Assembly (NCBI GenBank): GCA_051881315.1
Contig: JBJEPQ010000056.1
Coordinates: forward strand, 1-64,000
From: CAG-488 sp051881315
GTDB lineage: Bacteria > Bacillota > Clostridia > Oscillospirales > Acutalibacteraceae
Direction of reading: 5' to 3'
DNA length: 64,000 nucleotides
In this document: piece by piece, positions 48,397-58,617 of the stretch
How positions within the stretch are numbered: the first letter of the stretch is position 1
Layout of the letters: each line of letters begins with the position of its first letter
Translations under genes and position numbers: made by a program
Notes under the pieces: generated by a model
Told to the model about the DNA's origin: nothing
Seen by the model: the letters and a program-made list of their open reading frames with translations, nothing else
Databases searched by the model: none

Positions 48397-50100
48397 TCAC
48401 CCCCGAATAAGGATCTTTTTATCCTCAATTCTTATCTCTTTATTGCACACATTCAAAGCCGCAGGCTTATGTGTTATTATAATACAAGTTCTGTTGTCAA
48501 GACTTCTGAGGTTTTTCAGCAGACGTTCTTCGGTTGCCTCATCGAGTGCCGAGGTTGCCTCGTCCAGAAGCAGTATCGGCGCATCATAAAGAATTGCTCT
48601 TGCGATGGCGATACGCTGTATCTGTCCCTCGGAAAGTCCCATTCCCCTCTCGCCTACGACGGTTTCAAGTCCGTCCGGGAGTTGGGAAACAAATTCGTCC
48701 GAACAGCTCAACCTGACAGCCCGTTCAATTTCCGCCTTGGTTTTTCCTTGGCACATAAAGGTTATATTTTCCATCAGCGTGCCGGAAAGGAGCATATTAC
48801 CCTGCGGAACATAGGAAAAAAGCTTCCTTGTGTCACGGTCAACCTGTCTATCACCACTCTCGGTGACGAGTCTGATCTCGCCCTTTTCGGGACGCATAAC
48901 TCCCAAAAGAAGCTTCATCAGCGTGCTTTTGCCAATTCCTGAAATTCCCGTGACAGCCGCAAAATCTCCCTTGTTAATCGTGACGCTTGCGTCTTCAAAA
49001 ACATAATCACGGTTATATTTAAACGTGACCGAATCAAATTCAATTCGGTCGAGCTTAGAGTAATACTCATACCTGTCGCCGATATCCTCTGCGACCTCAA
49101 GCTCATCATCGTAGCTTTCTATTTCAAGTATTCTTTCCGCCGAAGCAATGATAGAATAGTAAGTCGGCAGAACTCCTGCAAGTGCCGAAAGCGGTGACTG
49201 AATCTGATTGACAAGCTGGAGAATAGCCGTCAGCTCACCGATGTCTATCATTCCCCGGTAAACACGGATGCCACCGAGCACCATTGCAAAAAGGTAGCCG
49301 AGGCTGAACGCCATCTGTATTCCCGTGTTCGCAAAGATGCTGATAGTCACACGCTTGATGCGGATATTGTAGTTGTCAAGCTGAAGCTTGCGTGCTTTTT
49401 CGGAAATCTGGCGGTAGGCATTAAAGACCTTAATGACCAGTGCGCCGGCAATGGATTCCTGAAAGAAGGAGCGAACCTTTCCGTCCGCCTCCTGCGCTTT
49501 TTTATGTATGTTCTTCAAATAATTTCTGAAAAAAGCTGTCGTTCCGGCTATCAATCCGCCACCGATAAGAAAGATTACCGCAAAAGTCCAATCTATCCCT
49601 ATCATTATCATCACCGACGAAACAAGCTTCGTCAGCAGAGCGACGATACGGGGAACCAATCCCGTAACACCGTCGCAGATCACCTGGACATCCGAGGTCA
49701 GACGGTTGAGAAGATCACCGCTGTGATGCTTCGAAAGCTCGGTGTAGTCCTTTTTCAATATTGTATCAAAAATGTTTGTCCTGATTTTTATTTCGATTTT
49801 CGCCCTTGCCCGTTCATACAGATTACTGCCGAGTATTTTCAGAACGATCTGAATTGCTACAAGAATAAGCAGAAAGACTGCGCCGTGCTTTAAAAGCTGA
49901 ATATCTTTTTCTGCGGCGCCGTTGACAATGTCTCTTGTACCGTAGGCGGTAAGAATACCCAAGTATGCAAGCAGAGAGCTGAGCACGGAATAAACCAGCA
50001 AGAAAGCCCAACTTCCCTCTGCCGTTTTTACTACCCATTTAAGGGCAGAATAATTACTGCCGCCGATTTTGTGCGGAACATCTTTTTTTGTATGTTTCAA
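48397..50100 (-). CDS. ABC transporter, fused permease and ATPase
   Basis: 567-residue half-transporter: six membrane segments in the first 320 residues, then an ATPase with Walker A ISGIGKSTLMKLLLG, signature MGLSEGQIQRIAIARAIL and Walker B ILLLDEATSALDE. There is no N-terminal C39 peptidase, so it exports something already processed or cleaved by the nearby S26 peptidase. It resembles peptide and lipid exporters of RiPP clusters. The start is TTG 50100 behind AAAGGAAAG; it is 16 bases after the HprK-like gene and 6 bases before pqqD. Confidence 0.88.
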   Translation of the reverse strand: MKHTKKDVPHKIGGSNYSALKWVVKTAEGSWAFLLVYSVLSSLLAYLGILTAYGTRDIVNGAAEKDIQLLKHGAVFLLILVAIQIVLKILGSNLYERARAKIEIKIRTNIFDTILKKDYTELSKHHSGDLLNRLTSDVQVICDGVTGLVPRIVALLTKLVSSVMIMIGIDWTFAVIFLIGGGLIAGTTAFFRNYLKNIHKKAQEADGKVRSFFQESIAGALVIKVFNAYRQISEKARKLQLDNYNIRIKRVTISIFANTGIQMAFSLGYLFAMVLGGIRVYRGMIDIGELTAILQLVNQIQSPLSALAGVLPTYYSIIASAERILEIESYDDELEVAEDIGDRYEYYSKLDRIEFDSVTFKYNRDYVFEDASVTINKGDFAAVTGISGIGKSTLMKLLLGVMRPEKGEIRLVTESGDRQVDRDTRKLFSYVPQGNMLLSGTLMENITFMCQGKTKAEIERAVRLSCSDEFVSQLPDGLETVVGERGMGLSEGQIQRIAIARAILYDAPILLLDEATSALDEATEERLLKNLRSLDNRTCIIITHKPAALNVCNKEIRIEDKKILIRG

Positions 50101-50116
50101 AATGATCTTTCCTTTA

Positions 50117-50824
50117 TCACAGCAGTTTTCTGCTCATAGTTTTATACGAAAGCTCGGCGGCCTCCGTGCTGACATTGCATTTGAGCCGATAGACGGGCAC
50201 TTCACGCAAAAGCTCATCGAGGAAATCGCAAAGCATTATCATTCTTTCCGGGTTTGCGGGACGAATAGTCTGTGAGATCAGAAGCGGAAGAGCCGAATCG
50301 GGATCTATCCGTTCAATAGAATTTTCGGGGCTTTGTTCAATAAAACAAATTCCTCCGAGCTCGGCGGACGTATTGACATTCAGGTCGCTTTTACCCGAAA
50401 AAGGGGTACCGAAAACGAGATGCTTCCCGTCAATTTTGCGAAAAGCGGCTTTGTCATCATTGATAATGAAGGCTTTGCCGCCGAAAAGCTTCAACCACAG
50501 AGCTGTATGTGTTGATTTACCGGTTTTACACGGAGCAGAAAAGGAATATGCCCGACCGTCAACTACGACTGTGGACGAATGAAGAAACATTCCGTTATAT
50601 TCAAGCAACTTCAAATTGAAAAGTGCGCCTATCCAAAGGTACTCAAGCTGAGCTCCCTGCAAAACATCTTTGTAGTATTCTATCTGCCGTTCCATCAGAT
50701 TGTCGCTTACGCTGATATTAAAATCGGCTTTTTCGTCGCAGAGATATTTTTCACTGCGTTGACGAAGCAGAGAGTATCTCGGCTCATATCCGACATTGAG
50801 TCCGGCAATTTTATATACAGGCAT
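50117..50824 (-). CDS. HPr-kinase-like protein of a RiPP-type cassette
   Basis: 235-residue protein with an HprK/PEPCK-like P-loop: SAPCKTGKSTHTALWLKLFGGKAFIINDDKAAFR (Walker A about 97-105, then acidic NDDK). Further HprK-like elements are FGTPFSGKSDLNVN and a C-terminal LREVPVYRLKCNVS, shared with the LasK/ThcoK-type kinases that phosphorylate peptide side chains in some lasso peptide pathways. I use ATG 50824 with GGTGA upstream (an in-frame TTG at 50842 is the alternative). It is the first gene of the cassette, with its own promoter. Phosphorylation of a peptide is inferred from family and context. Confidence 0.75.
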   Translation of the reverse strand: MPVYKIAGLNVGYEPRYSLLRQRSEKYLCDEKADFNISVSDNLMERQIEYYKDVLQGAQLEYLWIGALFNLKLLEYNGMFLHSSTVVVDGRAYSFSAPCKTGKSTHTALWLKLFGGKAFIINDDKAAFRKIDGKHLVFGTPFSGKSDLNVNTSAELGGICFIEQSPENSIERIDPDSALPLLISQTIRPANPERMIMLCDFLDELLREVPVYRLKCNVSTEAAELSYKTMSRKLL

Positions 50825-50892
50825 CTTTTCACCGCTTTTCAAGGCAAATTAAAAATTCTGCGCATTATCCTGATTATTTCATACTTATAGTA

Positions 50893-50921
50893 ATTTTATC
50901 ATTATATAACGTCTGTGTCAA
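50893..50921 (-). promoter_or_regulatory. promoter of the HprK-like/ABC/PqqD/S26 cassette
   Basis: Minus-strand TTGACA (50916-50921), a 17-base spacer and TAAAAT (50893-50898), about 60 bases before the HprK-like gene. Confidence 0.75.
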
Positions 50922-50968
50922 TGATTTTCTGCAAGCAATCGCCTGACGAAGCTCAAGGCAAAGCAAAG

Positions 50969-50992
50969 GCTCCGTACCGAAGCACGGAGCCG
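50969..50992 (-). terminator. terminator of the cohesin-like gene
   Basis: GGCTCCGT (50969-50976) and ACGGAGCC (50985-50992) form an 8-bp stem just after the gene end on the minus strand. The T-tract is poor. Confidence 0.65.
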
Positions 50993-51016
50993 AAAATTTA
51001 GCATTGTTTTTTAAAA

Positions 51017-52894
51017 TCAGAATACTACTCTACCGGTCATGTAGTCGCCTGTAAGAGCAAATGTTGTGTTAACAGCACGTGTTCTGAGAGCGTACTCCAT
51101 GTTGCCGAGAGTTGAGAACTTGAACGGGATAGTCCATACAAGCTCTTCACCGTCTTCAACCGGCGGGAAGTCAACTCTGCAGAATGTACGGGTGTTTCCG
51201 TCAGGATCAACAAACTGGATCTTGTAAACATCCTTGCTTGTTCTGACGATTACATCGTGAACGCCCATGTAGATCTTGCCGCCCATCGAGCCGTACATAT
51301 CGGGAACCTCGATTGAGTGGATGCTGAGGTCAAGTCCCTCAACTGCTTCGATTGTAAGAGCCACGCCTGCATCGTTATAGTCGCTGCCCCACTTACCGAA
51401 TACGTTGTAAGAAGCTTTTTCAGCTGTTACAGGAACCTTAACGTTCCAGATCTCATTTGTGCCGTCAGTAGTGATTGTTGCATCTTCACGGGGAAATGTG
51501 AACGAGTTTTCACCGTCTGCTTCAACAAAGCGGATAGCAAGGGGAGAACCGTTTGCAACTACCTCAACGTTAGCGGAAGCACCGATTGTCGGAGCACCGA
51601 TAACTGCTGCGCTAACGATATTGTTGAGAACGAGAGCCGCCTTAGCGTCTACGATAGCCTGTGTAGCTGCATCAACCTCTGCCTGCTCATCAGCTGTGAG
51701 GTCTCTTGAAAGAGCCTTACCTGCGTCAACAGCCTCAACGTATGCTGCCCATGAATCTGCTGTGTAAAGATTATAAGCAGATGAATCATATTCAGCGATT
51801 GCTGCATCAAGAGCTGTGTAATCGGCAGGAACAACTTCCTGACCTGCGATAGTAACTTCATCGCCTGTGATGGAGAGTGACTTGTCATACTGATACATCC
51901 AGTCGGCAAACATCATATCATTTGACATTGAATCCTTATCGCAGCGGTAGAACTGCCAGCAAGGAATAACCCAAACGCCTGATGCGTCGCCTTCATCATA
52001 AATGTCAATCTTATTCAAGGTATACATTGCATCATTTGTGCAGAAGAAGCTAAATGTAGAACCTGCAGCTGCTGTATCCTTTGCCTTGAATTTGAATGTA
52101 ACAACCTTATCGTTATCACAAATCAAAGACGGAACATTAGGATCTTCCTGAGATGATATTGCTTCCTTTGAAATACCGACATTGATTCCGCCGTATGTAT
52201 CATAGCAGCCTTCCTCAGCCTTGATAGCATCCGGCCACTCGATTGAACGGACGTCGCCGCCTACGGGATAAATACCGTAGTTGGTGCTCTGAACTGTAAT
52301 TGCGTAACGGGAGAATTTCTCGCCGAGATCGCCGAAGCCAACAAATTCAAAGTTGTTCTTGTCATAGAACATTGTGGCATACATTGCGTTGAACCAGAAA
52401 TCGGTTGTAAGATTGATATCAACCGAAAATTCATCGCCGGGATTGACAACTTCCTGGCTTGCAACGAAGCTAACTGTTGCCTGACCCTTGGTAAGGTCTT
52501 TGTACTCATACCAGAAATCTGCCCACAAATCAAAATCGTTGTCGTGAGGAGTCTTCATCTTACGATAGAGAGCGCCCCACTCTTCGTCTGTTGCAGCATC
52601 GCCCTTAGCCTCAAGAGCATGGTACTCGTCGATAATCTCGTCAGCCCAATAGTAAAGGTTATCTTCGAGAATATCCTTGCTTGCTGCGGTGTCCTGGATA
52701 TAAGCACCGCCCATTGATCTTCCTGTAAGAAGACAACGGTCAATTCTTTCCTTAGGATCTGTAATTGCCAGTTCCTCTGCAGGATAAAGAGACTTATCTT
52801 CTTCGGTTATTGTATCGCCTGCAACGCTGACGATAGCAAAGGTCGAGAAAACAAGAAGCAATGAAAGAACAATGCTTAAAAATTTCTTTGCCAT
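51017..52894 (-). CDS. secreted protein with cohesin-like and FIVAR-like modules
   Basis: 625 residues. Signal peptide (1-25). A region of about 115 residues follows, then a cohesin-like beta-sandwich (about 137-345): ATVSFVASQEVVNPGDEFSVDINL, FNAMYATMFYDKNNFEFVGFGD and VVTFKFKAKDTAAAGSTFSFF, the pattern of calcium-free cohesins/CBM-like sandwich domains. A FIVAR-like helical module lies at about 360-435 (ADYTALDAAIAEYDSSAYNLYTADSW), and two further beta domains end at the C-terminus. No dockerin, sortase motif or membrane anchor is visible. It ends at TGRVVF. Next to a dockerin protein it is a candidate scaffold or adaptor; binding is inference. Confidence 0.65.
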   Translation of the reverse strand: MAKKFLSIVLSLLLVFSTFAIVSVAGDTITEEDKSLYPAEELAITDPKERIDRCLLTGRSMGGAYIQDTAASKDILEDNLYYWADEIIDEYHALEAKGDAATDEEWGALYRKMKTPHDNDFDLWADFWYEYKDLTKGQATVSFVASQEVVNPGDEFSVDINLTTDFWFNAMYATMFYDKNNFEFVGFGDLGEKFSRYAITVQSTNYGIYPVGGDVRSIEWPDAIKAEEGCYDTYGGINVGISKEAISSQEDPNVPSLICDNDKVVTFKFKAKDTAAAGSTFSFFCTNDAMYTLNKIDIYDEGDASGVWVIPCWQFYRCDKDSMSNDMMFADWMYQYDKSLSITGDEVTIAGQEVVPADYTALDAAIAEYDSSAYNLYTADSWAAYVEAVDAGKALSRDLTADEQAEVDAATQAIVDAKAALVLNNIVSAAVIGAPTIGASANVEVVANGSPLAIRFVEADGENSFTFPREDATITTDGTNEIWNVKVPVTAEKASYNVFGKWGSDYNDAGVALTIEAVEGLDLSIHSIEVPDMYGSMGGKIYMGVHDVIVRTSKDVYKIQFVDPDGNTRTFCRVDFPPVEDGEELVWTIPFKFSTLGNMEYALRTRAVNTTFALTGDYMTGRVVF

Positions 52895-52948
52895 AAATAT
52901 TCCTCCTTAAATTTATCTTAATCCATCGCAAAATGGATTTAAGCCTGA

Positions 52949-55900
52949 TTATGAAAGCTTACCGGTAACCTGATTGATTGTTGATTTTTTCTGAATGACG
53001 TTAATCAATGCATTATAGTCCGCAAGTGCCAGACCTGATCTTGAAACCAGCTTTGCCGCCTTTTTAGCCGCCGGAGAAAGCGTGTTCAGCTTCTGGATTG
53101 ACGAAGCAACCGCGTCGCTGTCGGCAATATTGATCTGACCGTCACCGTTGACGTCACCGTAGATAACAATCGTGTAGGTCGCTATTTCCTCACCCGTGAG
53201 ATCGGAAATAACTTTAACCGTTGTACCGGTTCCGAGGTATCTTCCGCTGTTTCCGGAATACTGAAGCGTAACGTTCTCATATGTAATGTAATTGTTCTGG
53301 AACGCCGCCTTGGTCATTGCCGTCTGAAGACCGTAAATATAGCCGTCCTTGATAACGGTCGTACTGCCATCTTTCACCGTAAAGACCTCGGTCGCCTCAA
53401 CAAGCTCAAGGGAATCAATATATCCCTGAAGCGTTGCCGTCATCTCATCAACCTGATCCTGTTTGTCAATCGTCAGATTCATATTGTTCTGAACGGTATT
53501 CTCACGGTAAGCGGTAATAAGTGCCATTACCTCATTAAAGTTCTTATATGTATTATTATAAATTTCCGAGTCGGAATTGTCAAGCAAATCCAGAATTTTT
53601 TGAAGTTCTGTATAGTTTGCCAATTTTTTTACCAAATCATTGGTTGCTTTGACGATATTTTCGGCAAAAGTATCAACCTCGTCCTGTCGATTTTTTGTGT
53701 AACCTGTCACAACAGCGTTGATTTTTTCGTTAAGATTTGCAACACTTTCGTCTGTGTACCAGCCCTTTGCAATTTCGGCATTTGCCGCCGTAATCGCTTC
53801 TTCAACGGCTGTGTAATCGGCAGGAAGATAGTCGAGATCTTTTATTGCCTGTTCGATATCTGCGGCATAGCCGTCAACCTGTGTCTGATATCTGATATCA
53901 AGTCCCTCAACAACAGCATTGAGCTTATCCTGAAGATTCTGCCAGCTCTCTGCCGTGTAGACCGTTGAATCCGTGGGGACCTTGCCCTTTGCTGTCTCGA
54001 CTGCCGAATAGTTGGCATCCTTATAGCCGAGCTTTGATATTGCTTCACGGATCAGCGGCGGATATGTGTCTACCGTTGCCTGCTGAGTGATATCAAGACC
54101 GTACTGTATGCTGTCAAGAACTGCGTTGAGCTGTGCAACTGTTTCATCGGTGTAAAGCGTGAGATCAGTGGGGATCTCTCCCTTTGCCGCAGTTACTTCA
54201 TCATAATTCGCCGACAGGAGTACAAGGTCTGCTATCGCCTGTTCGATATCTGCGGCATAGCCGTCAACCTGCGTCTGGTATCTGATATCAAGTCCCTCAA
54301 CAACTGCGGCGAGCTTATCCTGAAGATTCTGCCAGCTCTCCGCTGTGTAGACCGTCGAATCCGTGGGCACCTTGCCCTTTGCTGTCTCGACTGCCGAATA
54401 GTTGGCATCCTTATATTTAAGAGCTTCTCTTGCGGCCTTGATCGCATCTGCATATCCGTTAACGGTCGTCTGCTGATCCGAGCCGAGAGTTCTGTCAACT
54501 GCGTTAACCGCTTCGTTGAGTGCGTTTACCGTCTCATCGGTATATACCGATAGATCTGACGGTATCTTGCTTATTTCGGAATCAACCCGTGTATAATCGG
54601 CAGGAACAAACTTTACCTCAAGCTTTGAGATAGCGTCGTTGATTGCTGTTGCATATCCGTCAACCTGCTCCTGCTTTGTAATGTCAAGATTATATACAAC
54701 ATCGGAGATTGCTTTATTCAGATTTGCAACTGAATCATCAGTGTATATTCCCTCGGCGATCTTGGTGTTCGCCTCGCTTATCGCATTAACGACTGCCGAG
54801 TAATCGGCATCCTTTATTTTAAGTGCGCCGATCTTCGTTCTGATATCGGCGGCATATCCGTCAACCGTTGACTGATACCTGATGTCGAGATATTTGTCGA
54901 TTGAGTTAACGACTTCATTCAGAGACTCAACGGAAGCATCTGTATAAATCGAGAGATCTGCGGGGATCTCGGTAAGAGCCGTGTTGACGTCCGTGTAATC
55001 GGCAGGCTTATATTGAAGAACGTTGATTGCCGTTTCAATAGCCTCCGCATATGTGTCAACCTGAGTCTGATATCTGATATCCAGTCCCTCAACGACATCG
55101 TTCAGCTTATCCTGAAGGTGCTGCCAGCTCTCCTCTGTGTAAAGTGAAGAATCCGAAGGAACCTTAGCTTTAGCCGTCTTGACTTTTGTGTAATCCGCAT
55201 TTTTATATTTGAGTCCGTTTATAGCATTGTTTATGCTTGTAACATATCCGTCAACCTTGGACTGCTGATCGGCAGTAAGAGTAGTGTCGATCTTCTTGAG
55301 CACGGAATTGAGGGTTGCAACCGAAAGAGTGGTGTAAAGCGAGGTGTCCTCCGGTATATTTGCCTTTGCAAGCTCAACCTGCGTGTAATCCGCTCCTGCA
55401 TATTCCAAAGCCAAAATAGCGTCATTGATAGCGGTTACATATCCGTCAACAGTTGACTGATATCTGATATCAAGGCTTGTATCAACACCTGCAATAGCAA
55501 GATCGAGAGCGGAAACCGAGCTGCTCGTATAAAGAGAATATCCGGGATGAGCGTTGCTGTATTCGTCATTATCCGCAAGCTTTTCGTTGGCTTCGGCAAT
55601 TTTTGCTTCAACCTCGCTGTAATTTGCTGGGAGATATTCAAGACTTGCGATTGCATCGGTAATTGCCTGAGCATATCCGTCAACCTGAGCCTGCTTGCTT
55701 ATATCAAGATTGGTAACAACCGAAATATATGCGTTTGTTACTCTGCTGAGGCTTTCGGAGGTATAAAGGCTGCTGCCCGTTGAAATTATGTCGGAAGCCT
55801 CCTGCTGAGCGGCGGTGACTGCGGAATAGTCCGCCTTGTTCTCCACCAGATCGCTGAGCGCCTTTCTGATAGCGGCGGCATAGCCGTCAACCTGAGTCTG

Positions 55901-58456
55901 CTTAGTGCTGTCAAGATCTCTGACGACATTGTTGATTGCCGCAGTAACATCTGACCAGTTTGAATAGAATGTATCGGCGGTAAAGCCGTAGGTGGAAGCA
56001 TATGTTGTGAGAATGTTGTCCGCAACCTCATCGGCTTCCGTGATTGCCGCGTCAACATCGGTATAGTCTGCACGGTTGGCAATAAGCTTGTTGATTGCCG
56101 ATCTGACTGCGGTTACGCCTCTGTCAATTTCGCTCTGGTATCTGATGTCCAGATCCAGCTTTGCTTCAAGAGCGGCAACAGCATTGTCAACCGCCGTAAA
56201 GTCGCTGTACTGCGATCTGTCAATCGAATTGGCTTCGGCGATTATGTTGATAGCCTCCGTGATATCGGCAGGCTTATATTCAACATTGTCAAGCCAATAT
56301 TTAAGAGTGGCTACCGCCGCGTCAACCTCGCTCTGTCTTGAAAGATCAAGACCGTGGAGAGCAACGAGAGCGTCATATGAAGCTGTGAGGTTCTGAGCAA
56401 TATCATCCACAATGTAAGAAAGTTTGAGAACCTTGTAGGCGGATTCCGCCTTGTTCGCTTCCGTGTAGTTTGCCGAATTGAGCTTGAGATTATCTATTGC
56501 GTTTCTCAAAAGGAGTGTATATCCGTCAACTGTGGACTGCTCGGTAACGTCAAGGTATGTACCTATCGTATATCCCTCAAGTTCATTATATACACAGCCT
56601 GAGTTTTTAAGAACAGACTCAATCGTAGACCAACCGTCATAAACCTCAGAAGCCGGCTTTCCGTAGATCGTCGGAGCTTCATTGAGCATTTTATTAACTG
56701 TATTAAGGTTTGCAATGAAATCCGAATAATCTGCCGTTGCATATTCAAGAGCGTCGATGGCCGCCTTGATGTCTAATGCGGACTTGTCAACAGCAGGCTG
56801 ATAAAGCACACTGTAATTTGCAACATAGTTATCAATAAGGTTTTGAAGCTTTGCCCACGAAGCAAGGGCGTAGCTATCCTTATTCTTGGCAATAGCCTGC
56901 TTATAATAAGCGTCGGCAAGAGAATAGTCAGCCCTTCTCATTTCAAGATTGTTGTAGGCGGTAACAAGGGAATCATATGCGTTATCAATATCGCTCTGCG
57001 AGGTGTTCGGCTTTGCAAGGATCGTCTTTGCGTTGAGATATGCCGTTCTGAAATCCTCCCAGCCCGATGAGTAGTACCAGGACTGCGGATTGTAGCCTTT
57101 ATACTCACCGTCGGCAAGGCTTGTCGTCATTGAAGTGGGATCAGATGAATAAACCTCCTCTGTAAGCGTTCTGAGCGAGCCTTTATCATAGGTAACAAAT
57201 CTGAAGCTGAACGACTGTCCGACATAAACCGCCGACCAACCGCCGGGGGTATTATATTTTATGGTAACAGTATATTCCTTTGTGCCGATATCCCTACACG
57301 GACCGACACCCTCAAAATAAGACTGCAAAGTTGAGCTGAGTGAGCTTGTTGTCTGCTGGATACTGCCTGTCGGTCTGGTCATTCCAAGCTCGGAAACAAC
57401 AGCCGAGTCATTTGCCGGAACTTCAGAGTCGTTATCCGAACTAAATGTTTGAACTATTCCGGGAACGGCATAGACGTTGTCATAGGCAACAGTTACTCTC
57501 TCATTTGAGCTTGATGCAATCGTCGGGAGGACAGTGTGTATACGGAGATTGAGAGAAGAAAGCGTGGAAGTAACGCTTTTATCAATATAAGTCGTTGAAA
57601 GCGGACGGCTGCTGTCAGCCGCATAAGCAACGTTGAAGTCCCTGCTGGCACTGCTTCCGCTGAAGTTTTTCATATTACCGAAATCCGAAGTCCACGCTGT
57701 AACATCCTTTGTAAAGGCGGAATTGTTTGTGAAATCAACGGTACCGTCACCCGTACCGTCGTTGTATACGGAGCCATATGTATTTTCACCGAGGATCATT
57801 GTTGCAACATAGGAACGGTTTTTGGTATTTGATCCGACAACAAAGTCCTCATATGTTCTTTTGGTTGAGTAAATGCCTGCCGGGGAAGCAATGGCCTCAA
57901 CATACGAAACGCACTGAGTCTCATAGGTGTTCGTATAGGTCTTTCCGGAGATCGCATTAGTTTCGCTGTAAGTATAGCTGACGGTAAAAACTAAAGCTGT
58001 TCCCGGCTCTGCCGTACCGCCGCTGACCGTCCAGGTGTATGTACCGTTGGAATATGCCGGAGATGAGGTGAGATAGGTAACGGTTGTGTTGCTGCAAGAG
58101 ATGGTCGGCTCTGCATCAAGCGTCACTCCGGGAGTGAAAGAAATCTGAGTTGAGTACGGAGTTTCACCAACATAAGCAATGTTTGCAAAGCTGCTTGAGA
58201 GGTAGGGTACGCCCGACTTTGTCGCCTTGACAATAACAGAATTATTGCCCGAAGGAGGCTTCAGAGAATTTGCGGCATATGCAACTCTCGTGATATCATT
58301 GACATATATGCCGGCAGTAGGTCTGTGAAGAACCAGCGTTGAGTCGGCAGAAGCTGCCGTCGCAGTATTTCCTCCCGACATAAAAGTCAGGGGGATTGAT
58401 GACAGAACCAAGGCAATCACTATCAATATACTAATGATTTTTCTTTTGAGACTCAT
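52949..58456 (-). CDS. giant secreted FIVAR-repeat protein with C-terminal dockerin
   Basis: 1835 residues. Signal peptide/anchor at the N-terminus (MSLKRKIISILIVIALVLSS, then a stalk), a beta-rich region of about 450 residues, then 17 tandem helical repeats of about 70-75 residues that each start with (A/G)(D/N)Y(S/T)xVxxA (FIVAR-like) and contain LDIRYQxxVDGYxxxI. The C-terminus is a dockerin: the first calcium loop is intact (YGDVNGDGQINIADSDAV), while the second repeat (SRSGLALADYNALINVIQ) has lost the acidic calcium ligands. It starts at ATG 58456 after GGTGGT. Two modules are nearly identical at DNA level (53848-54025 and 54238-54415). It is probably a stiff cell-surface rod presenting the dockerin. 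Confidence 0.85.
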   Translation of the reverse strand: MSLKRKIISILIVIALVLSSIPLTFMSGGNTATAASADSTLVLHRPTAGIYVNDITRVAYAANSLKPPSGNNSVIVKATKSGVPYLSSSFANIAYVGETPYSTQISFTPGVTLDAEPTISCSNTTVTYLTSSPAYSNGTYTWTVSGGTAEPGTALVFTVSYTYSETNAISGKTYTNTYETQCVSYVEAIASPAGIYSTKRTYEDFVVGSNTKNRSYVATMILGENTYGSVYNDGTGDGTVDFTNNSAFTKDVTAWTSDFGNMKNFSGSSASRDFNVAYAADSSRPLSTTYIDKSVTSTLSSLNLRIHTVLPTIASSSNERVTVAYDNVYAVPGIVQTFSSDNDSEVPANDSAVVSELGMTRPTGSIQQTTSSLSSTLQSYFEGVGPCRDIGTKEYTVTIKYNTPGGWSAVYVGQSFSFRFVTYDKGSLRTLTEEVYSSDPTSMTTSLADGEYKGYNPQSWYYSSGWEDFRTAYLNAKTILAKPNTSQSDIDNAYDSLVTAYNNLEMRRADYSLADAYYKQAIAKNKDSYALASWAKLQNLIDNYVANYSVLYQPAVDKSALDIKAAIDALEYATADYSDFIANLNTVNKMLNEAPTIYGKPASEVYDGWSTIESVLKNSGCVYNELEGYTIGTYLDVTEQSTVDGYTLLLRNAIDNLKLNSANYTEANKAESAYKVLKLSYIVDDIAQNLTASYDALVALHGLDLSRQSEVDAAVATLKYWLDNVEYKPADITEAINIIAEANSIDRSQYSDFTAVDNAVAALEAKLDLDIRYQSEIDRGVTAVRSAINKLIANRADYTDVDAAITEADEVADNILTTYASTYGFTADTFYSNWSDVTAAINNVVRDLDSTKQTQVDGYAAAIRKALSDLVENKADYSAVTAAQQEASDIISTGSSLYTSESLSRVTNAYISVVTNLDISKQAQVDGYAQAITDAIASLEYLPANYSEVEAKIAEANEKLADNDEYSNAHPGYSLYTSSSVSALDLAIAGVDTSLDIRYQSTVDGYVTAINDAILALEYAGADYTQVELAKANIPEDTSLYTTLSVATLNSVLKKIDTTLTADQQSKVDGYVTSINNAINGLKYKNADYTKVKTAKAKVPSDSSLYTEESWQHLQDKLNDVVEGLDIRYQTQVDTYAEAIETAINVLQYKPADYTDVNTALTEIPADLSIYTDASVESLNEVVNSIDKYLDIRYQSTVDGYAADIRTKIGALKIKDADYSAVVNAISEANTKIAEGIYTDDSVANLNKAISDVVYNLDITKQEQVDGYATAINDAISKLEVKFVPADYTRVDSEISKIPSDLSVYTDETVNALNEAVNAVDRTLGSDQQTTVNGYADAIKAAREALKYKDANYSAVETAKGKVPTDSTVYTAESWQNLQDKLAAVVEGLDIRYQTQVDGYAADIEQAIADLVLLSANYDEVTAAKGEIPTDLTLYTDETVAQLNAVLDSIQYGLDITQQATVDTYPPLIREAISKLGYKDANYSAVETAKGKVPTDSTVYTAESWQNLQDKLNAVVEGLDIRYQTQVDGYAADIEQAIKDLDYLPADYTAVEEAITAANAEIAKGWYTDESVANLNEKINAVVTGYTKNRQDEVDTFAENIVKATNDLVKKLANYTELQKILDLLDNSDSEIYNNTYKNFNEVMALITAYRENTVQNNMNLTIDKQDQVDEMTATLQGYIDSLELVEATEVFTVKDGSTTVIKDGYIYGLQTAMTKAAFQNNYITYENVTLQYSGNSGRYLGTGTTVKVISDLTGEEIATYTIVIYGDVNGDGQINIADSDAVASSIQKLNTLSPAAKKAAKLVSRSGLALADYNALINVIQKKSTINQVTGKLS
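53848..54415 (-). repeat. recently duplicated FIVAR modules inside the giant gene
   Basis: 53848-54025 and 54238-54415 are nearly identical 178-bp segments (about ten mismatches) offset by 390 bp, so a block of roughly two modules has been duplicated in frame. Confidence 0.8.
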
Positions 58457-58617
58457 CACAAGCACCACCTTAATTGCTTTATTATTTAGACAATTCATAT
58501 AAAGAGTAAAAATACAACTACTCAAATATACCCATAATTATTTTAACACAGCTTTTATATTTCGTCAACAAGTTTGCCATATTTAATAATAAAAAGTGCC
58601 CTTTGGAATTTATTTGT

